This document shows, in pieces, positions 25,122-33,236 of a DNA stretch of 64,000 bases. The notes beneath the pieces are model-generated. The model saw only the letters and a program-made list of their open reading frames with translations. It had not been told where the DNA came from and made no database searches. The first letter of the stretch is position 1. Each line of letters starts with the position of its first letter. The DNA comes from Bradyrhizobium hipponense (GTDB lineage Bacteria > Pseudomonadota > Alphaproteobacteria > Rhizobiales > Xanthobacteraceae), in the NCBI RefSeq assembly GCF_008123965.1, contig NZ_VSTH01000057.1, positions 1 to 64,000 on the forward strand, written 5' to 3'. Both the position numbers and the translations under genes were made by a program.

Positions 25122-25933
25122 GCAGCCCTCCGTCGCAGCAGACGATCCATGAAACCCTTGCGTTCGGACGGCACCTGCATCGGTACGGTGTCACCGCACA
25201 GCCGCCGCGCCGCATCGATATAGGCCCGCGCAGGTGCACCTTCCGTGTTCGACAGCGTCACCGGCGTGCCGACGTTGGAGGCCTTCAACACGTCCTGGCT
25301 CTCGGGGATGATGCCGAGCAAGGGCGTTGCCAGGATTTCGAGGATGTCGTCGATGGTCAGCATCTCGCCGCGCGCGGCGCGCGAGGGATCGTAGCGCGTG
25401 ATGAGAATGTGCTTCTCGACGCGCTCGCCCTTCTCGGCCCGCACCGTCTTGGAATCGAGCATGCCGATGATGCGGTCGGAATCGCGCACCGAGGAGACTT
25501 CCGGATTGGTGACGATCACGGCTTCGTCCGCAAAGCGCATTGCCATCGAGGCGCCGCGCTCGATACCGGCCGGGCTGTCGCAGATCACCCAGTCGAAGCG
25601 GCTGCGCAGATCCTCGATGACCTTGCCGACGCCTTCTTCCGTCAGCGCGTCCTTGTCACGGGTCTGCGAAGCCGGCAATAGCCAGAGATTCTCCAGCCGC
25701 TTGTCGCGGATCAGCGCCTGCGGCAGTTTGGCGACGCCCTGCACCACGTTGATGAGATCGAACACGACGCGGCGCTCGGCGCCCATCACGAGATCGAGGT
25801 TGCGCAGGCCGACGTCGAAATCGACGACGACCACCTTGTCGCCGCGCTGCGCGAGCGCGGCTCCCAGCGCGGCGGTCGTCGTGGTCTTGCCGACGCCGCC
25901 TTTGCCTGATGTCACGACCAGAACCTTGGCCAT
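25118..25933 (-). CDS. minD: septum-site determining ATPase MinD
   Basis: 271 aa. The deviant Walker A motif 'SGKGGVGKTTTTAALGAAL' is at residues 9-27, with 'VVVDFDVGLRNLDLVMG' (Walker A') and 'VICDSPAGIERGA' (Walker B region). The C-terminal amphipathic membrane-targeting helix is 'KGFMDRLLRR'. It dimerises with ATP on the membrane and recruits MinC. It is the second gene of minC-minD-minE. Confidence 0.97.
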   Translation of the reverse strand: MAKVLVVTSGKGGVGKTTTTAALGAALAQRGDKVVVVDFDVGLRNLDLVMGAERRVVFDLINVVQGVAKLPQALIRDKRLENLWLLPASQTRDKDALTEEGVGKVIEDLRSRFDWVICDSPAGIERGASMAMRFADEAVIVTNPEVSSVRDSDRIIGMLDSKTVRAEKGERVEKHILITRYDPSRAARGEMLTIDDILEILATPLLGIIPESQDVLKASNVGTPVTLSNTEGAPARAYIDAARRLCGDTVPMQVPSERKGFMDRLLRRRAA

Positions 25934-25954
25934 TAAATTATCCTCCTTAGCTGG

Positions 25955-26653
25955 TCAGTTCAGCGCTGTAATTCGCATGGTGTTGCCCTGCAGCCAGGCT
26001 TGGGCGGGCCGGCCACGCAAAGCGTCGTCGATATCGTCGGCCGTTTGATAAAACCCATCGATTGCAAGCAGTTCGGCCTCGATCTTCTGACAATAGATGC
26101 GGGCGCTCGCGTGCCCGTTGACCCCCGCCATGGCGCGGCCGCGCAACGCGCCGTAGACGTGAATGGAACCACCGGCGACGACTTCGGCGCCGGAACCGAC
26201 CGATCCGAGAATGGTGACGTCGCCCTCCGGGAAGATGATGGTCTGGCCGGAGCGCACGGGGCTTTCGAGCAGCAACGAAGTCGGCTTGGCTCCAGTCTTC
26301 GGCTCGGCCTTCTTGGGCGCGCTCGGCTCGACGACGCAGCTGCGCCCGCCCGAGAGCAGCGGCGGCATCGCCGACGTCAGCCGCGCCTCCTCTACCCCCT
26401 CGATGCCGAGCACGCGGATGTTGCGGTCCTGGAGACTGGCGAGCAGATGGCTGATGCCGGATTGGCTGAGATCGACCGAGGACAGGTCGATCACCACCGG
26501 GCGGCCGGCAAAGAATCCCGGCGAGCGCGCGATCGTGGCGTCGATCTCATGGAGCCAGTCCTGGACCGGGACCGTCGGGACGAACACGAAGGCCACGTAG
26601 GAGCGCCCGCGCAAGCGCACCATTTGGCGTTGAGGTCTCGCTGCTGCCTCCAT
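25955..26653 (-). CDS. minC: septum-site determining protein MinC
   Basis: 232 aa. An N-terminal domain that inhibits FtsZ is followed by a linker (about 110-130, Lys/Pro-rich). The C-terminal right-handed beta-helix ('GDVTILGSVGSGAEVVAGGS', 'IHVYGALRGRAMAGVNGH') binds MinD. It is the first gene of the operon, 21 bases upstream of minD. Confidence 0.95.
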   Translation of the reverse strand: MEAAARPQRQMVRLRGRSYVAFVFVPTVPVQDWLHEIDATIARSPGFFAGRPVVIDLSSVDLSQSGISHLLASLQDRNIRVLGIEGVEEARLTSAMPPLLSGGRSCVVEPSAPKKAEPKTGAKPTSLLLESPVRSGQTIIFPEGDVTILGSVGSGAEVVAGGSIHVYGALRGRAMAGVNGHASARIYCQKIEAELLAIDGFYQTADDIDDALRGRPAQAWLQGNTMRITALN

Positions 26654-26805
26654 GGCCTGCCGACTCGTCCTTGTTATTGAATGGTTAACGATGCGGCGAA
26701 TATGGTTAACGGCCGGTTAATTTCTCCGTGGGGTTACGTGGATAGGGAGGGCGCTCTCGCCGGGACAGCATTCGGACAACGCGGGGCACAACTGCCCCCC
26801 AACAC

Positions 26806-26885
26806 CGTCGTTGCGAGCGCAGCGAAGCAATCCAGACTGCCTCCGCCGCAAGGTTCTGGATTGCTTCGCTACCCTCGCAATGACG
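26806..26885. repeat. CGTCATTGCGAG palindromic intergenic repeat, copy 3
   Basis: The same family as at 2532 and 2708: cgtcgttgcgagcg, gaagcaatccagactg, ctggattgcttcg, cgcaatgacgg. It lies upstream of minC, beside the ABC-binding-protein pseudogene. Confidence 0.85.
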
Positions 26886-26910
26886 GAGGATGGGGCGACT
26901 ACCGGCCCCC

Positions 26911-27495
26911 CTACTTCTTCACCTTGCTCGCATCCATCTTGATAGCGGGATCGAGCATCCTGGTCGTGAAGGCAGCGGTGACATCGAACGGCTTTTCCAT
27001 GCCGTCTGCACCAGATCGTAGTCCTTCTTCATCCGATCACCGTCGATCCAGCCGAGCGACTTCGTCGTCGTGAACTCGTCGGTCATCAGAAACTTGATGC
27101 GCTCCCACTGGCGCTCCTGGTTCTGCTTGTCGAGGCCGGAGACCTGGTCGAGCAGCGCTTTGAGGCATGGCGCGGCGTCAGCGACGCAGGCAGCGAAGGC
27201 CTTCTGCGAGATGCGGACGAACTCCTCGACGAGTTTCGGATTCTTCTGCAGATAGGCGCCGTTGACGATCAGCGAGTTGCCGTAGGGATTGAGCCCGATG
27301 TCCTTCCAGTTGACGTAGCCGAGATCGGCGCCGAACTCGATCGCCTTCAGATCGTGCTCGTTGTAGAAATCGCTGATGATATCGACGGTGTGGCTTTAGC
27401 GCCGCGATCTTCGCGGTCGGAGCGATATTGACGAAGCTGACCGAGTCGGGCGCGAGGCCCGCGGCCTTGGCGAAGGCCGGCCACATCACGCGCGA
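26911..27495 (-). pseudogene. NitT/TauT-type ABC solute-binding protein remnant
   Basis: Reading the minus strand gives 'ASRVMWPAFAKAAGLAPDSV' near 27495, a frameshift near 27395 ('KIAALK' then 'TVDIISDFYNEHDLKAIEFG'), and continued homology through 'PYGNSLIVNGAYLQKNPKL'. A second shift near 27003 follows 'KKDYDLVQT', before 'GMEKPFDVTAAFTTRMLDPA', and the remnant ends at a TAG at 26911. The N-terminal half is missing. The break lies next to the composite repeat at 27524-27778. No permease or ATPase genes remain. Confidence 0.8.
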
Positions 27496-27523
27496 GGCTG
27501 GGCCTCGGCGCGGCGTAACACGC

Positions 27524-27778
27524 CGCGCCCGCCAACCCGGATGCAGCGAACCGTAATCCGGGAAGGTGCCGGTGACGTGCGAGATCCCGGATGACGCTGC
27601 GAGGCTGGGCAAGTATTCGGTGCAGCCGCGGGCTCGTAGAACGTAGTTCTCTTATGTGACACTCACAGTCACCGCGATGAAATTTTCTACGTGCCAGCGC
27701 CTACGGCAACAAATGTATTTCTACTCTGCTCGATGCTGATTGAATATTTGCCCAGCCTCTGCGCTCCATCCGGGCTAC
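27524..27778. repeat. palindromic repeat interrupted by MITE copy A
   Basis: Left parts ('aatccgggaa', 'gatcccggatgacgctgcg') and right part ('ctgcgctccatccgggctac') belong to the GTAGCCCGGATGGAGCG family. Removing 27602-27758 and one copy of CTGCG restores a continuous palindromic unit. Confidence 0.7.
27602..27758. mobile_element. 157-bp MITE-like element, copy A
   Basis: The terminal inverted repeats AGGCTGGGCAAGTATTC (27602-27618) and GAATATTTGCCCAGCCT (27742-27758) match at 16 of 17 positions. A direct repeat CTGCG flanks it on both sides (27597-27601 and 27759-27763), as expected of a 5-bp target duplication. There is no coding capacity. Inner dyads (agaac-gta-gttct; gtgac-N7-gtcac) suggest hairpin structure. 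Copy B is 98% identical in inverted orientation. Confidence 0.75.
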
Positions 27779-27820
27779 GAAGTCGGGGCGCTTAATTTGC
27801 CGCGCCCACCCGTCTTGCGA

Positions 27821-28912
27821 TCAGCTCTTGTTACGCATCTTGCTCAAGAGATAGTTGTCGTAGAAGTTTTCCGCGATCTGCGTGTAGAACAGCAGCTCCT
27901 TCATATAGGCGTCGTGGCTGTCCTTGGTGCGCTTGAACAGGTCGCTCTTGGCGGCGAGCTCGTTGAGATGGTCCTGGGTCGCCGTGTAGCAGGCCTCCAG
28001 CACCGGCTGCGGGAACGCCTTCAGCTCCGCGCCATTGGTGATCAGCCGCTTCAAGGCCGCTGGATTGACGCTGTCGTATTTCTCCAGCATCCAGGCGCCA
28101 GCCGCCGAGCCGGCCTGGTTGAGGATCGCCTGGTACTGCTTCGGCAGCGACGCCCATTTCTCGTCATTGACGATCATGTGCAGCATGGCGCCGCCTTCCC
28201 ACCAGCCGGGGAAGTAGTAGTATTTTGCGACTTTCTGGAAGCCGAGCTTTTCGTCGTCATAGGGACCGACGAATTCGGCGGCGTCAATCGTCCCCCTCTC
28301 GAGCGCGGGATACACGTCGCCGCCCGCGATCTGCTGCGGCACCACGCCGAGGCGCGCCAGCACATGGCCGCCCATGCCGGCGATGCGGAATTTGAGGCCC
28401 TTGAGATCGTCGACCGTCTTGATCTCCTTGCGGAACCAACCGCCCATCTGGGTGCCGGAATTGCCGCAGAGGATGGCGTGTGCCTTGAACGGCTTCAGCG
28501 CCTCGTTTGTAAGCTCGGCACCGCCGCCGAAGTGCCACCAGGATTCCTGATGGCGATGGTTCATGCCGAAGGGTGCGCCGGTGGCATAGGCCAGCGCCGG
28601 CTCCTTGCCGATGTAGAAATAGAGCGGCGTCTGCGCCATCTCCACCGAGGCGGTGCTGACGGCATCGAGCGCCTGCAGGCCGGGGACGATCTCGCCGGCG
28701 CCAAAGGTCTGGATCTGGAATTTGTTGTCGGTGGCCTCCGCCACGTATTTCGCAAAGGTCTGCGCAGTGCCGTAGATGGTGTCGAGCGACTTCGGAAAGC
28801 TCGAGGTCAGGCGCCACTTGAACTCAGGCATGCCTTGCGCGATCGCAGGAGCCGCAACCAGCGTCGTCGCGCCGGCGACCGCGCCACCCTTGAGGAATGT
28901 ACGGCGTTTCAT
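27821..28912 (-). CDS. TRAP transporter solute-binding protein (DctP/TakP type)
   Basis: 363 aa. A Tat signal (MKRRTFLKGGAVAGATTLVA) is followed by the DctP domain: 'MPEFKWRLTSSFPKSLDTIY', 'LKGLKFRIAGMGGHVLARLG' with the carboxylate-binding Arg, and 'GTIDAAEFVGPYDDEKLGF'. This resembles receptors for alpha-keto acids or other monocarboxylates. No DctQ/DctM membrane genes are adjacent, so it is an orphan receptor. It lies between two inverted MITE-bearing repeats. Confidence 0.9.
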   Translation of the reverse strand: MKRRTFLKGGAVAGATTLVAAPAIAQGMPEFKWRLTSSFPKSLDTIYGTAQTFAKYVAEATDNKFQIQTFGAGEIVPGLQALDAVSTASVEMAQTPLYFYIGKEPALAYATGAPFGMNHRHQESWWHFGGGAELTNEALKPFKAHAILCGNSGTQMGGWFRKEIKTVDDLKGLKFRIAGMGGHVLARLGVVPQQIAGGDVYPALERGTIDAAEFVGPYDDEKLGFQKVAKYYYFPGWWEGGAMLHMIVNDEKWASLPKQYQAILNQAGSAAGAWMLEKYDSVNPAALKRLITNGAELKAFPQPVLEACYTATQDHLNELAAKSDLFKRTKDSHDAYMKELLFYTQIAENFYDNYLLSKMRNKS

Positions 28913-29012
28913 GATGGGCTACTCCCTAAAGCAAGTTTCAAATGTAACGGCATGAGCCACGGTCTTCGCGGACCGTTTGCCTGTTCCTGTAGCGGAGTTC
29001 AAGCTGTGAGCG

Positions 29013-29261
29013 GTAGCCCGGATGGAGCGCACAGGCTGGGCAAATATTCAATCAGCTTCGAGCAGAGTAGAAATACATTCGTTGCCGTAGGCGCTGGCAC
29101 GTAGAAAATTTCATCGCGGTGACTGTGAGTGTCACATAAGAGAACTACGTTCTACGAGCCGGCGGCTGCACCGAATACTTGCCCAGCCTCGCAGCGCAAT
29201 CCGGGAATCCTTCCAAATGTGCGACTGTCCCGGATTACGCTATACGCTCCATCCGGGCTAC
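29013..29261. repeat. palindromic repeat interrupted by MITE copy B
   Basis: Left flank gtagcccggatggagcgcac and right flank cgcagcgcaatccgggaatc join to a standard repeat unit when the MITE is removed. A second half-unit (cccggattacgctatacgctccatccgggctac) follows to 29261. Confidence 0.75.
29033..29189. mobile_element. 157-bp MITE-like element, copy B (inverted)
   Basis: Ends AGGCTGGGCAAATATTC (29033-29049) and GAATACTTGCCCAGCCT (29173-29189). Its reverse complement differs from copy A at 3 of 157 positions. The flanks CGCAC and CGCAG are a near-perfect 5-bp target duplication. Like copy A it is inserted at the same point of the palindromic host repeat. Confidence 0.75.
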
Positions 29262-29276
29262 GCCGCCGCGCCGCCC

Positions 29277-29534
29277 TCAGAGCAGCTTGGCGCTGACGAA
29301 CAGCGCGCGCACGGCATTGGTCGCCTGCACCGCGAGCATGGCGTTGCCAGCAGCGCCTTCCAGCGCGGCGACCGCGTCCTCGTGCAGCGAGCGAAATTCC
29401 ATCCACTCGACCGATTTGAAGTTGGTCAGGAACTGATAGGCTTGGCCGACGGTCGCGATCGGCAGCGTGTCACCGTTCAGCTTGATGCTGAACGTCGTAC
29501 GCAGCGGGGTGTCGGAACTTGAAGGATCGCTCAT
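29277..29534 (-). CDS. DUF982-family protein, 85 aa
   Basis: A short soluble protein whose layout (a strand 'FSIKLNGDTLPIATVGQAYQ', then 'FLTNFKSVEWMEFRSLHEDA', then an Ala-rich helix) fits the DUF982 family abundant in rhizobia. Function unknown. AGAAGAAG precedes the ATG. Confidence 0.7.
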   Translation of the reverse strand: MSDPSSSDTPLRTTFSIKLNGDTLPIATVGQAYQFLTNFKSVEWMEFRSLHEDAVAALEGAAGNAMLAVQATNAVRALFVSAKLL

Positions 29535-29600
29535 ACGCTTCTTCTGGACGATGACGGCTTAACGAAGGGGAAACTGCAGCCCCACCGCAGCAGACAGATT

Positions 29601-30632
29601 TCAGGAGTTGGTGCTCGCGCGCTGCGAGGCGGTCGCCGGCCCGCTCAGGCTCGGCACAACGACCAGGCGGTTGAACTCGCCGTTGTCGTAAGCTTTGAGG
29701 AAGCGCTCATAGTCCTTGATCGAGACGCAGCCGTTGGAGTCGCCGCGCGGCCCGAGCATGTAGCTATGGGTAAGAAGGCCGACACGGCCGAGCGCGTTGG
29801 TGCCTTCGGCGGGAGTCATGCGCAACGCTCGAATGCCGTGAAACGGTTTTTCGCGCGGCTTCAGGTCGTAGGTTGCCGGCGGGGTCGCGCCCACCATGCG
29901 CTGGTCGACATGGTCAGGATCGTCCATCAGCGGACCCATGCCCGAATGGGCTTCAAGCGCGACGCCGTTCGGCAGGTAAACCGCCTTGGCCGAGATGTCA
30001 TAGACCGCGGTCTGCGAATCATAACCGAGGGCGGCGAGATCCGGCGCCTTGCGGAACAGGCCGCTGTCGGGCGTCAGCGAGGCCAGCTTGATCTTGTCGC
30101 TGAACTTCTCGAGGAAGTTGCGGTTGTCGACCCGCGGGTTGGTGTCGGCAAAGGCCTGGCTGGAGGCAATCTGGGACGCGAGATCAGCCTGGACCGGGCG
30201 CGAGCGCGGCATCGGGACGGCATCGGCCCGCTGCGACGGCCTGGCTTCGTCGGCCGTGGGCCTGCCGTCATCCGTCAGGGTCGAGCGCCAGTCGTCGCCC
30301 TGGAGTTTTTGCGCGAGCATCGCCTTGGCGTCACGGAGCTTGAGCTGAACCGCATTCAGGGCGGAGCGTTCGATCGCGCGCAGGCCGGTATCACGGGCGG
30401 GCTGGCCACCCGACAGTGATGTGAAACGCTCGTCAAACGACATGTTATTGACCGGCGTCTTGGCCGGCGGCAGCGCGGCGGAGACCAGCGGGGTCGAATC
30501 GCCCATGTCGGCGACCCAGGCGGCGGCACCGAGCGACAGCGCAATGGCGCCCAGAGACAGCAAAACTGTCTCGGCCCGGCCGATACGGCGGCGCGACAAC
30601 AGCCCTCCGGCTCTTGCGGTGTCGGAAACCAT
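29601..30632 (-). CDS. DUF2778 protein (L,D-transpeptidase-like)
   Basis: 343 aa. One N-terminal membrane helix (about 22-42) is followed by an Ala/Arg/Pro-rich linker of about 130 residues. A C-terminal DUF2778 domain (about 200-320) contains 'PNGVALEAHSGMGPLMDDPD' and the active-site-like 'HSYMLGPRGDSNGCVSIKDY', comparable to the His...Ser-x-Gly-Cys of YkuD enzymes. A periplasmic peptidoglycan-related role is inferred. The ATG at 30632 follows GGGGAT; the upstream ATG at 30671 is less likely. Confidence 0.75.
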   Translation of the reverse strand: MVSDTARAGGLLSRRRIGRAETVLLSLGAIALSLGAAAWVADMGDSTPLVSAALPPAKTPVNNMSFDERFTSLSGGQPARDTGLRAIERSALNAVQLKLRDAKAMLAQKLQGDDWRSTLTDDGRPTADEARPSQRADAVPMPRSRPVQADLASQIASSQAFADTNPRVDNRNFLEKFSDKIKLASLTPDSGLFRKAPDLAALGYDSQTAVYDISAKAVYLPNGVALEAHSGMGPLMDDPDHVDQRMVGATPPATYDLKPREKPFHGIRALRMTPAEGTNALGRVGLLTHSYMLGPRGDSNGCVSIKDYERFLKAYDNGEFNRLVVVPSLSGPATASQRASTNS

Positions 30633-30752
30633 CAGATCCCCAAATCGATCCCCGGGGAGACCCACCCCCACCCGGAGACTCTATACCAGCTACCACATTG
30701 GGAGCCAAAAGTTAGGCATAATCGCGGCCGGCGGGGCGCCCCAAGGTATCCA

Positions 30753-31190
30753 ATGACCGATCCCTTCAATCTAAATCGGTTCGTCCAGGCCCAGAACCCG
30801 ATCTACCCCAGGGTGATCGGGGAGCTGTCCCGGGGCCGGAAGCAGAGCCACTGGATGTGGTTCATCTTCCCGCAGATTGCCGGCCTCGGCCTGAGCGCGA
30901 TGTCGCAGCGCTACGCCATCGGCTCGCGTAAGGAGGCCGAGGCCTACCTCGCGCACCCCGTCCTGGGCGCCCGCCTCGTCGAGTGCACCGGGCTCGTGCT
31001 CGCCGTGCAGGGGCGGACCATCCACGCGATCCTCGGGGCGCCGGATGACGCCAAATTCCGCTCGTCGATGACGCTGTTCGGAGCCGTGTCCGACCAGCCA
31101 ATCTTCAGCCAGGCGCTCGAAAGATATTTTTCAGGCGAGCGCGACAGCGCCACGCTGGAGATGCTGTCGAAGCTCGATCGGCTGGCGTAG
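30753..31190 (+). CDS. DUF1810-family protein, 145 aa
   Basis: The family signature is seen across the whole length: 'RFVQAQNPIYPRVIGELSRG', 'KQSHWMWFIFPQIAGLG', 'YLAHPVLGARLVECTGLVL' and 'SSMTLFGA'. Cytoplasmic and complete for the family. The biochemical role is unknown. Confidence 0.85.
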   Translation: MTDPFNLNRFVQAQNPIYPRVIGELSRGRKQSHWMWFIFPQIAGLGLSAMSQRYAIGSRKEAEAYLAHPVLGARLVECTGLVLAVQGRTIHAILGAPDDAKFRSSMTLFGAVSDQPIFSQALERYFSGERDSATLEMLSKLDRLA

Positions 31191-31212
31191 CGCGTGTGAT
31201 CAGCAGCCTCTC

Positions 31213-31989
31213 TCAGCGGCCCTGGAAGACGGCAGCCCGCCGCTCGATGAAGGACTGAATGCCCTCCTTCGCGTCCGCGCTGCCGAGCACGCGATCACGG
31301 ATCGTCGGGATGTAGGCGATTGCCGCCGCCTCGCCGCCTTCGGTGTACTTCGCGGCGGCTTCCTTGGTGACTTGGATGCCGAGCGGCGCGTTGCGCGCGA
31401 TGATCGTAGCGAGCGCCATCGCCCTCGCGACCTGCTCTCCCGGCGGCACGACCTCCTGGACGAGGCCGATTGCGCGGGCGCGCTCGACTGAGAACTCGTC
31501 GCACAGGAACAGGTGATACATCGCATCGCCCCAGCCGGCGCGCGAGAGAAAGCGGAAATGTGCACCGCCAAGCGGCGCGATGCCGCGCTTGGACTCCATC
31601 TGGCAGAAGCGCGAATCCGCGGCAGCCACCACGATGTCGCCGGCAAGCATCAGCTCGATGCCGATGGTAAACACGATGCCCTGCACGGCGGTGACGATGG
31701 GCTTGCGGCAGCGGTTGCTAAGCCCGAACGGATCGACATTGCCCTCCTTGATGTTGCGCTTCTCCGCTGTGGGGCCGAAGAACTTCGGCATATCGAGCCC
31801 GGCGGTGAAATCGCTGCCCGCGGCGCAGATCACGCCGACGCGGTAAGCCTCGTTGTCATGCAGTACGGTCAGCGCATCGGACAATTGCTCCATCATCGCC
31901 GGCGTGAACGCGTTCTTCTTCGCGGTATTGTCGATGACAATCTTCAAGACATGGCCATGCACCTCGGTGCGGATTTGACCTTCGCTCAT
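31213..31989 (-). CDS. enoyl-CoA hydratase/isomerase (crotonase) family protein
   Basis: 258 aa. Oxyanion-hole segments are 'AAGSDFTAGLDMPKF' and 'AVQGIVFTIGIELMLAGDI'. The acid/base Glu is expected in 'FCQMESKRGIAPLGGA'. The reaction (hydratase or isomerase) and acyl group cannot be fixed from sequence. It lies 39 bases downstream of the tautomerase-like gene, and the pair diverges from a TetR gene across operator palindromes. Confidence 0.85.
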   Translation of the reverse strand: MSEGQIRTEVHGHVLKIVIDNTAKKNAFTPAMMEQLSDALTVLHDNEAYRVGVICAAGSDFTAGLDMPKFFGPTAEKRNIKEGNVDPFGLSNRCRKPIVTAVQGIVFTIGIELMLAGDIVVAAADSRFCQMESKRGIAPLGGAHFRFLSRAGWGDAMYHLFLCDEFSVERARAIGLVQEVVPPGEQVARAMALATIIARNAPLGIQVTKEAAAKYTEGGEAAAIAYIPTIRDRVLGSADAKEGIQSFIERRAAVFQGR

Positions 31990-32028
31990 TCGTTTCTCTC
32001 CAAAGATATCGCTTTGATTGGCTGCAGA

Positions 32029-32511
32029 TCAGGTCGGCTGCTGAACGGCCGCGCAGATCGCGGTGATCCGCTCCGGCGTGAACACTCCGGAGTCCAGGAG
32101 CTGGAGGATCGAGAGCACACCGCCGCGCGATCCCCAGCTTCCCTCGTCGATGATCTCGAAATTGACCCACCAGGTCGGCGCCGGCGCCTGCATGCCGCAG
32201 GCCTCCGCAAGCCGCGCCAGCACGTTGAGGATCACCTCCGCACGCACCTCGGCAGGCCAGGCAGCGTTCATCACCGCGATATTGACGGTCATGACGTCGC
32301 GCGGGATGTCTTGGTCGGACAGGAGCCGGCCGCCGATCGCCATCCGGTCGGCTAGCAGGTCGTGGAAATGGACCTGGAAACCCATTCGCGCCGCCGGCGC
32401 ATGCTGACCGACTTCCGGCACCAGCACGGCGTCGGTCAGGCTTTCCGCAAGGCGGCGGCGCTGCATCAGGCTGAGCCTGCCGGCGGGCGCCGTCACGGTG
32501 ATGATGGTCAA
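32029..32511 (-). CDS. tautomerase-like protein
   Basis: 160 aa with 'TVTAPAGRLSLMQRRRLAES' at the start, as in 4-oxalocrotonate-tautomerase-like proteins, and a second beta-alpha-beta unit ('DVMTVNIAVMNAAWPAEVRA'). Residue 2 is Thr, so the usual catalytic Pro1 is absent. Catalysis of the usual kind is therefore doubtful. It forms an operon with the crotonase gene and is controlled from the divergent promoter with the TetR gene. Confidence 0.6.
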   Translation of the reverse strand: MTIITVTAPAGRLSLMQRRRLAESLTDAVLVPEVGQHAPAARMGFQVHFHDLLADRMAIGGRLLSDQDIPRDVMTVNIAVMNAAWPAEVRAEVILNVLARLAEACGMQAPAPTWWVNFEIIDEGSWGSRGGVLSILQLLDSGVFTPERITAICAAVQQPT

Positions 32512-32526
32512 GGTGTCCTCCCCACA

Positions 32527-32578
32527 AATATGACAGTTGTCATATTCCAGTAATCCTTGCCTATGTCAAACGTCATAG
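32527..32578. promoter_or_regulatory. two palindromic operators between tautomerase and TetR genes
   Basis: Site 1: AATATGACA-GT-TGTCATATT (32527-32546), a perfect 9-bp dyad. Site 2: CTATGTC-AAAC-GTCATAG (32561-32578), 6 of 7 positions matched. They share the half-site TATGNC and are centred about 33 bases apart in the divergent promoter region, as expected for a self-regulating TetR protein. Confidence 0.7.
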
Positions 32579-32610
32579 TTTAATGGAGGAAGCCAACCGC
32601 AGGACTTCCG

Positions 32611-33222
32611 ATGACCACCACCACACGCGACAAGATGATTGCCGGTGCTGCCGACCTGATGAGCCGGCGCGGCGTGAACGCCACCAGCATGCGCGATGTC
32701 GTCCGCCATACGGCGACGCCGCGCGGCTCGATCAGCCACCACTTCCCAGACGGCAAGCGGCAATTGATCGCCGAAGCCGTGACCTTTGCCGGCAAGCAGG
32801 TGTCCATTCCCCTGGAGAAAGCCATGAACGAACGCGGCGTGATCGGCGGCTTGAGGGCTTTCGTCGCATCATGGCGCCGACAGCTCGAAGCGACCGGCTT
32901 CGAGGCGGGCTGCCCGGTGCTCGCCGTCGCCGTCGACCGCTATGTTGGCGAGGCCTCCGACAGGGACGACGAGACGGCGCAGCAGCATCTGCTCGACCTT
33001 GCCGACGGCGTGTTCGCCGACTGGCGTCAGATCATGCGCACGGCCTTGCTGCGTGAAGGCCTGGCCGCGGAACGCTCCGAGCGGCTTGCAACGCTCGTCG
33101 TCGCCTCAATCGAAGGCACCGTCGCGATGTGCCGCGCGAGCCGCAGCACGGACGCGCTCGATCAGGTTCAAGAGGAGCTGGAGACGGTCCTGTCCACCGC
33201 CCTCGCCCGTACTGCCGGATAG
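32611..33222 (+). CDS. TetR-family regulator (LmrA/YxaF type)
   Basis: 203 aa. HTH 'DVVRHTATPRGSISHHFPDG' near residues 30-50; the C-terminal ligand domain has 'EAGCPVLAVAVD', typical of the LmrA/YxaF subgroup. It diverges from the tautomerase/crotonase operon and is followed at 15 bases by the hydratase gene. It probably represses both directions via the two palindromes. Confidence 0.85.
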   Translation: MTTTTRDKMIAGAADLMSRRGVNATSMRDVVRHTATPRGSISHHFPDGKRQLIAEAVTFAGKQVSIPLEKAMNERGVIGGLRAFVASWRRQLEATGFEAGCPVLAVAVDRYVGEASDRDDETAQQHLLDLADGVFADWRQIMRTALLREGLAAERSERLATLVVASIEGTVAMCRASRSTDALDQVQEELETVLSTALARTAG

Positions 33223-33236
33223 ATGGAGACGTATCG

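Noticed and set aside
27740..29104. 454-codon plus-strand ORF
   Set aside because: Antisense shadow of the TRAP receptor gene, extending into the MITE repeats.
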